Source: Deltaproteobacteria bacterium (GTDB taxonomy: Bacteria; Desulfobacterota; Binatia; UBA9968). Taken from it: DNA of 10,467 bases. The notes under the pieces were generated by a model. That model did not search any database. It saw nothing but the letters and a program-made list of their open reading frames with translations, and had not been told where the DNA came from. Position numbers and translations under genes: made by a program. This document shows, piece after piece, positions 6,971-10,467 of the stretch (its first letter is position 1; each line of letters begins with the position of its first letter). The stretch is taken from positions 1 through 10,467 of the forward strand of contig JACPFH010000015.1 of NCBI GenBank assembly GCA_016183075.1, read 5' to 3'.

Positions 6971-7777
6971 TCACCGGTCCCAGCGCCATGCGGCATAGGC
7001 GTGACCGTGCTGAGGCTCTAAAAAAACCGGCCTCCGATTACCGATCACCCCGAGCAAGGCGATCCAGTTGAGCAGCTCGCCCGACACGTTGCCGGCTGCG
7101 AGCAGCCGCTCCGTCGTCGCTTTCTCCAGTAGCTCTTGTGCTCGCGCTGCGGCGAGGCTCGTCAACACCGTATCCATCCACTCCTGATCGGTCACGCCTT
7201 CCTTAGGACCTGCCACCTCCAGGGAGAAACTCCCGCTGGCCAAAATAGCGACCGTTTCCCTGCCGGACCACGCCCCTACAGCGTGCCTCACTGCGTCTCC
7301 GAGCGCGTAGCAGCGCTTCGCCGCGGGAAGCGGAGGAGCCAGGCCATTGATGAATATGGGCACGATCGGGATTTGCATTCGCGGCGTGAGGAAATGAAGC
7401 GGCACCATGATCGAATGGTCGACCTCGAATTCCTGCGTCGATGCCAGATCAAAACCTTGTTGGACGCCGAATCGGTAGACCTGGTTGGAGAGGTCTGCGC
7501 TGACCAGCACCGGGCGCCGGGTCAGAATCGTGTTGCTGTCGTTGGGACCTTCGGTCCGGCCGGCGACGCCGACGCTAAACGTCGGCAAATTGTTGAAGAA
7601 GAATGTGTTCAGATGATCGGAATCAAAGACAATCAGAATATCGGGGCCAACCGCCTCCAGGTGTTGCGCTACGGCGCGGAACAGCCGCGCAGTTTCACAG
7701 TTCGGGCCCTCGCGCTCCACGAGCCCCGGCGCCATGGGGGTGTGCGGCACTCCGAATGCGGCGACGATTTCGGCCAT
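6971..7777 (-). CDS. Class III extradiol ring-cleavage dioxygenase, LigB-type catalytic subunit (His to Leu at the acid/base position)
   Basis: This is a 268-residue protein of the LigB family, which opens catechol-type rings with O2 and Fe(II). Expected iron ligands are present: His12 (VPHTP), His55 (FDSDHLN) and Glu234 (SGELLNW), matching LigB His12, His61 and Glu242. His121 (EVDHSIMVPL) matches LigB His127. The position of the catalytic acid/base His195, normally in a GSxSHxxxG block, is Leu186 here (GSFSLEVAG), encoded by CTG. Iron could bind, but catalysis by the standard route is doubtful. The start is ATG at 7777, with GGGAGG six bases upstream. An upstream in-frame start at 7876 is rejected because it would overlap the preceding gene, has no comparable ribosome site, and adds 33 residues ahead of the conserved N terminus. 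Substrate cannot be predicted beyond an aromatic diol or related compound. Confidence 0.88.
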   Translation of the reverse strand: MAEIVAAFGVPHTPMAPGLVEREGPNCETARLFRAVAQHLEAVGPDILIVFDSDHLNTFFFNNLPTFSVGVAGRTEGPNDSNTILTRRPVLVSADLSNQVYRFGVQQGFDLASTQEFEVDHSIMVPLHFLTPRMQIPIVPIFINGLAPPLPAAKRCYALGDAVRHAVGAWSGRETVAILASGSFSLEVAGPKEGVTDQEWMDTVLTSLAAARAQELLEKATTERLLAAGNVSGELLNWIALLGVIGNRRPVFLEPQHGHAYAAWRWDR

Positions 7778-7783
7778 GGCCAA

Positions 7784-7789
7784 CCTCCC
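7784..7789 (-). promoter_or_regulatory. Ribosome binding site deciding the LigB-type start
   Basis: On the minus strand GGGAGG is followed by TTGGCC and then ATG (7777-7775). The arrangement copies the site of the sugar dehydrogenase upstream, GGAGG-TTGACC-ATG. It places the start 28 bases after the preceding stop and so rules out the longer, overlapping reading. Confidence 0.75.
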
Positions 7790-7805
7790 GCGAGTCGATC
7801 GGCCG

Positions 7806-9079
7806 CTACCGGGAAGCGGTCGCGCTGACGCGCCAGACTTTGTTTCCACCGTCATCGGCAACGAGCAGTGAACCATCGGACGCCACCGTTACCCCGACCG
7901 GTCGCCCGTATACCTCGTAGGATTTCTCGTTCGCGATGAATCCGGTGAGAATGTCTTCTATGGGGCCAGCGGGCCTGCCGTTGTCGAAGGGGACAAAGGC
8001 CACCTTGTAACCCACCATATTCGAGCGGTTCCACGATCCGTGCATCCCTATGAAAGCGCCGCCCTGGTATCGGCTCGGGAAGGATTTGTTCCGGTAGAAT
8101 GCCAACCCCAGTGCCGCGACATGCGAGCCCAGGGCATAGTCGGGCTTTATCGCCTTTGCCACCATCTCCGGCCGCTCCCCTTTTTTGCGCGGCTCTTCGT
8201 TTGGGCCAAAGTACGAGTAAGGCCAGCCGTAGAATCCTCCCTCTTTCACGCGGGTGAGGTAGTCGGGCACCAGTTCATCGCCCAGCCCGTCACGCTCGTT
8301 GACGACCGTCCACAACATATTTGTCTTCGGCTCCCAATCCATCCCGACCGGGTTGCGCAGCCCGGTCGCGAAAATCCTCATCCCGCTGCCGTCCGGGTTT
8401 ACCTCGAGAATTGCCGCGCGGTGCGGGTTCTTGGCATATTGATTGTCTTCGTCCACGTTGGTTCCCGAGCCGACGGCGATATATATCTTCCGGCCGGCCG
8501 AATCCGCGATGAGATTGCGCGTGAAGTGTCCACCGGCAGGCAAGTCCAGGATTTTTTCACCCTTCGCTGTGATGCGCGTTTCGCCCGTCCGGTAAGGGTA
8601 GCGGACCAGTCCGTTCGTGTTCCCCACGTAGAACCAGTTGTCGAGCAAAAGCATGCCGTAGGGCATATGGAGGCCTGTCAGGAAAACTTCGCGGAGATCG
8701 GGCTTGCCCTTCTTGTTAGGTTTGCCGATTTTTCAGGACGATCGGGACGGTTCGGCCACTCGCGGGTGGTCTCCACCACCAACACATCGCCGTTCGGCAG
8801 GATATAGGCCAGACGCGGGCTGTCCAGGTTCTCGGCGAACAGGCTCACCTCGAAGCCTGGCGCGGCCGTCGGTGTTCGTCCTTTGGGCCAGCCGATGACT
8901 TTGGAAGTGTTGCGAACCGAGGGAGTAGCAAAAGGCGCAGGCAAGACGAGACCCTCCCAGGGCCCTGTTTCGACCGTGCGACGGCCGCCGGACTGCCCGG
9001 TTTGGGCCACGGACCCGCGGGGCGAGAGAAAGGAAACGACCAGCGCCAAGCTCATCACACATAGGAAGCGCACGGACAT
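7806..9079 (-). pseudogene. PQQ-dependent sugar (sorbosone/glucose-type) dehydrogenase, exported, split by a one-base shift
   Basis: Two minus-strand reading frames together make one exported beta-propeller dehydrogenase. The first part (9079 to 8678) has a signal peptide ending near SVA-Q and the first propeller blade (APGFEVSLFAENLDSPR ... LPNGDVLVVET). The second continues with TGLHMPYGML, GGHFTRNL, ATGLRNPVGMDW, NERDGLGDELVPDY, GGFYGWPYSYFG, HGSWNRS and GRPVGVTVASDGSLLVADDG, all typical of the soluble glucose / L-sorbosone dehydrogenase family, which uses PQQ in the periplasm. The frames join at a run of five T on the plus strand (8729-8733). One extra base restores PEKIGKPNKKGKPDLREVF and gives a 424-residue protein with no other stop. 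This may be a sequencing or assembly slip or a real, recent mutation. The start is ATG at 9079, six bases after AAGGAGG, rather than the upstream TTG at 9085. The ABM gene ends 14 bases upstream. Confidence 0.85.
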
Positions 9080-9085
9080 GGTCAA

Positions 9086-9092
9086 CCTCCTT
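9086..9092 (-). promoter_or_regulatory. Ribosome binding site deciding the sugar dehydrogenase start
   Basis: On the minus strand AAGGAGG stands six bases before ATG (9079-9077). This supports that ATG over the in-frame TTG two codons upstream, which would lie directly against the ribosome site. Confidence 0.75.
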
Positions 9093-9093
9093 G

Positions 9094-9462
9094 TTATTGA
9101 ATCGCCAGCGCGATTCGTTTGCTTGGCCAGCTTATCTCGGCTCCTTCTTTAGTCCGTTTTCGTTCCGTAATCAAGGCTGGCGTTACAAGGTTAACGCCAG
9201 GCCGCAGGGCGGCGAGCCAGGGCTGGGTTTTCTCGAAGTAGACCTTGAAGTGGGGGGTTTGGCGGTGCGCCACTAGCGCCGCCTCGTCCCGGTAGACCTC
9301 GTAGAAGTAGAAGCGGTTCGGGTCGTCACGGTCTTGAATCACGTCGAAGCGCAGGCAACCGGTCTCGTCCTTCTCCGAATGCTCGGCGTCGTAGCGGGCG
9401 ACTTCCAAGAACTCCGAGAAGTGCTCAGGCTTTACCTGGATAGTTACGTGCAGAACCACCAT
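9094..9462 (-). CDS. ABM-domain protein (antibiotic biosynthesis monooxygenase / YgiN-like)
   Basis: This is a 122-residue small ferredoxin-fold protein. The pattern MVVLHVTIQVKPEHFSEFLE (1-20), then SEKDETGCLRFDVIQD (29-44), then RFYFYEVYRDEAALVAHRQT (50-69) and HFKVYFEKTQPWL (71-83) is typical of ABM-domain proteins, which act as cofactor-free quinol or polyketide monooxygenases, haem degraders or simply binding proteins. AGGAGGT (9469-9475) lies six bases before the ATG. The normal domain ends near NLVTPALI (about residue 98); a basic tail of about 24 residues (ERKRTKEG...) follows and may be an unselected extension. It is the first clearly intact gene of the four-gene minus-strand operon. 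Its place ahead of a dehydrogenase and a ring-cleavage enzyme would suit a role in handling a quinone or phenolic compound, which is inference. Confidence 0.88.
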   Translation of the reverse strand: MVVLHVTIQVKPEHFSEFLEVARYDAEHSEKDETGCLRFDVIQDRDDPNRFYFYEVYRDEAALVAHRQTPHFKVYFEKTQPWLAALRPGVNLVTPALITERKRTKEGAEISWPSKRIALAIQ

Positions 9463-9489
9463 GGATGCACCTCCTGATCGAGCGCGACA

Positions 9490-9789
9490 CTATCCACAGG
9501 GCGCGGTTATGTCAACCGGGTAGCGGGTCAGAGCGCTTTCTGCCAAGACGAGACCTCCAAGACATGCGAGCCATCGACCGGTGAGGCTCTCAACGTCTCC
9601 GGCGGCCGCTTGATGAATTAATCGATGGCCGCAGGATGTTTCGGGAGAACGGCTCGAAAGAACTCCCCGACCTCGCGGAAACTTTTCTACTTCCTCCCTT
9701 GGCGTGCGGATCACCGGCGCCGCGCAAGCCCCCAGGGAGGTTCCTAGCAGCCCAAGAAGAAAAGCTCTGCGTGAGATCGGGGAGGACAC
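9490..9789 (-). pseudogene. Tat-type lipoprotein start, probably frameshifted or degenerate
   Basis: A GTG-started frame of 99 codons begins with a twin-arginine signal, SRRAFLLGLLGTSLGAC, ending in a lipobox (LGA-C). It then reads APVIRTPREEVEKF and turns into low-quality sequence (many Ser, Arg and Gly, no family match). If one base is dropped at the AAA run at 9679-9681, the frame continues as FREVGEFFRAVLPKHPAAID and stops at 9618, giving a 56-residue lipoprotein with a plausible amphipathic end. I see no good ribosome site before the GTG. It lies just upstream of the ABM gene in the same direction and may once have headed that operon. Either a tiny Tat lipoprotein with a sequencing slip or a remnant of a larger one is possible. 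Confidence in function is very low. Confidence 0.35.
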
Positions 9790-9804
9790 GATTTGAGGGG
9801 GTTT

Positions 9805-9831
9805 CTAATACAGTGCGGCACAACCCGTCAA
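9805..9831 (-). promoter_or_regulatory. Weak promoter candidate for the minus-strand operon
   Basis: Reading the minus strand, TTGACG (9831-9826) and TATTAG (9810-9805) are separated by 15 bases, shorter than the usual 16-18. A second -35-like TTGACT lies further upstream at 9862-9857. The position, just before the Tat-lipoprotein start and about 340 bases before the ABM gene, is sensible for an operon promoter. The match is by eye and the spacing is poor. Confidence 0.25.
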
Positions 9832-10189
9832 GGGATTGGTTTGAGGGCCGCAACAAAGTCAAGAACGGCCCTGACCCCTCAGTCTTCCCTCGCACCGAAC
9901 CTTTTTCCTAAATGTGTATTTCCGTTCCCAGTTGCAGGAAAATTGTGCACGGCTGCCCCGTTGAATGGCAGTATCGATCGTTTTCGGTATCCTCGACGCT
10001 CGCGGGAAACGCGCTGGCGGCTAGTGCCGGGCGAAAGATGAGATAGACCAAAATTAATTGGTTTCATTATGGTTTTTCTTCTCGAAGGCAGAATCTGTTA
10101 GAGCCTGTTGTGATAGTCTATGGGCGAATCAGCGATTCTGGCATCATCTTTGCTTATACACGTATTACAGAGGCTATGACTAAGATGAC

Positions 10190-10194
10190 GGAGG
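10190..10194 (+). promoter_or_regulatory. Ribosome binding site deciding the start of the 64-residue gene
   Basis: GGAGG is followed by five bases (CAGCC) and ATG at 10200. The longer in-frame start at 10110 (GTG) has no such site and would add 30 residues of unremarkable sequence, so the short form is preferred. Confidence 0.55.
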
Positions 10195-10199
10195 CAGCC

Positions 10200-10394
10200 A
10201 TGAGACCAGGTGATCCGTTAAAAACCAATAAGTTGATTCGATCACAGCGAACTGGGGTTCCTTTGCCGAGACAAGGCACGTTTGTAAGGGCTGTCGAAAA
10301 CCTTGGGCGAAAGCTAATCCTGGTCAATTTCGGCACTGCTGGATACGAATACCTATTCCCGGAGGAGATTCTGTCAGAGCCGAGCAACGGGTAA
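10200..10394 (+). CDS. Small hypothetical protein (64 residues), possible SH3-like beta barrel
   Basis: This is a 64-residue protein beginning at an ATG with a good ribosome site. I do not recognise a named family. Residues 1-18 are basic and polar; residues about 20-58 alternate as short strands: TGVPLPRQGTFVRAVENLG, then RKLILVNFG, then YEYLFPEEIL. The pattern of a Gly-Thr turn followed by a hydrophobic LILVNFG strand and an acidic end resembles small SH3-like barrels that bind nucleic acid or protein. That is only a shape impression. No signal peptide or membrane segment is seen. It stands alone: the minus-strand operon runs away from it, and no downstream gene is complete before the window ends. 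Composition is less GC-rich than the neighbouring genes. Confidence 0.55.
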   Translation: MRPGDPLKTNKLIRSQRTGVPLPRQGTFVRAVENLGRKLILVNFGTAGYEYLFPEEILSEPSNG

Positions 10395-10467
10395 CTCCGC
10401 AGGACGACGACAATATAAGGAATCAGCCTCGATCAGACGCTTCGCGACCTCACCGATACTTGCCGCT

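Larger units (their letters stand above)
9790..10199. other. Gene-poor stretch between the minus-strand operon and the small plus-strand gene
   Basis: I see no convincing gene in these 410 bases. The left part holds the weak minus-strand promoter candidate. The part from about 10040 to 10170 is clearly richer in A and T than the genes and is the likely promoter zone for the plus-strand gene at 10200. It contains an inverted repeat, CAGAATC (10089-10095) with GATTCTG (10134-10140), and a nested GAATC-AGC-GATTC at 10126-10138. These could be a binding site or a chance pairing. Confidence 0.4.

Noticed and set aside
7778..7876. Longer N terminus for the LigB-type protein
   Set aside because: It would overlap the sugar dehydrogenase end, lacks a good ribosome site and precedes the conserved MAEIVAAFGVPHTP start.
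7136..8807. Two plus-strand open frames (7136-7828 and 8040-8807) opposite the dioxygenase and dehydrogenase genes
   Set aside because: They mirror strongly supported minus-strand genes, show no family motif and have no fitting ribosome sites.
10374..10467. A partial minus-strand frame entering from the right edge, ending at 10374 (contains SIGEVAKRLIEADSL)
   Set aside because: It is only about 30 codons and overlaps the end of the plus-strand gene. The peptide looks plausible as the end of a gene, but this length is too short to separate from chance.

Overview
The window looks like a piece of chromosome from an uncultured, free-living, GC-rich (roughly 60% by eye) Gram-negative soil or sediment bacterium. 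Genes are dense and have strong AAGGAGG-type ribosome sites. The gene types (substrate-binding proteins of two classes, a luciferase-like oxidoreductase, an M24/creatinase-fold protein, a secreted PQQ-type sugar dehydrogenase and a LigAB extradiol dioxygenase) are typical of metagenomic lineages such as Rokubacteria or Binatota-like 'deltaproteobacteria'. That placement is an impression from gene style. No rRNA, tRNA, CRISPR array, insertion sequence or phage gene was seen.

Left block, plus strand, 44-6601: six genes in one direction. Two are exported ABC-type solute-binding proteins of different families (44-1096 and 1143-2135), with no permease or ATPase in view. After an 89-base gap holding a small hairpin and a promoter-like sequence come a lipoprotein of unknown function (2225-2890) and, 12 bases later, a 532-residue membrane-anchored or exported protein built from four Ig/IPT-like beta domains in an A-B-C-D order, with B and D clearly related (2903-4501). 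A luciferase-like (LLM) flavin or F420 oxidoreductase (4532-5533) and an M24-family protein (5591-6601) follow. The M24 protein lacks four of the five metal ligands and about 29 residues of the core.

Right block, minus strand, 9462 down to 6695: a tight four-gene operon. In transcription order it encodes an antibiotic-biosynthesis-monooxygenase (ABM) domain protein, an exported sorbosone/glucose-dehydrogenase-like PQQ enzyme broken by a one-base homopolymer shift, a class III extradiol dioxygenase catalytic subunit (LigB type) with Leu in place of the usual catalytic-base His, and a stand-alone LigA small subunit. The content suggests oxidation and ring cleavage of an aromatic or quinone-like compound, but the substrate cannot be read from sequence. 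The two blocks converge at 6602-6694, where there is an inverted repeat.

Right edge, 9490-10467: a degenerate or frameshifted Tat-lipoprotein start (9490-9789), a gene-poor stretch of about 400 bases with a weak minus-strand promoter candidate, and a small plus-strand gene (10200-10394, 64 residues) of unknown function.

No gene set here can be called a new defence or mobile system. The most interesting items are the two enzyme-fold proteins that have lost canonical active-site residues and the lipoprotein plus Ig-domain pair.
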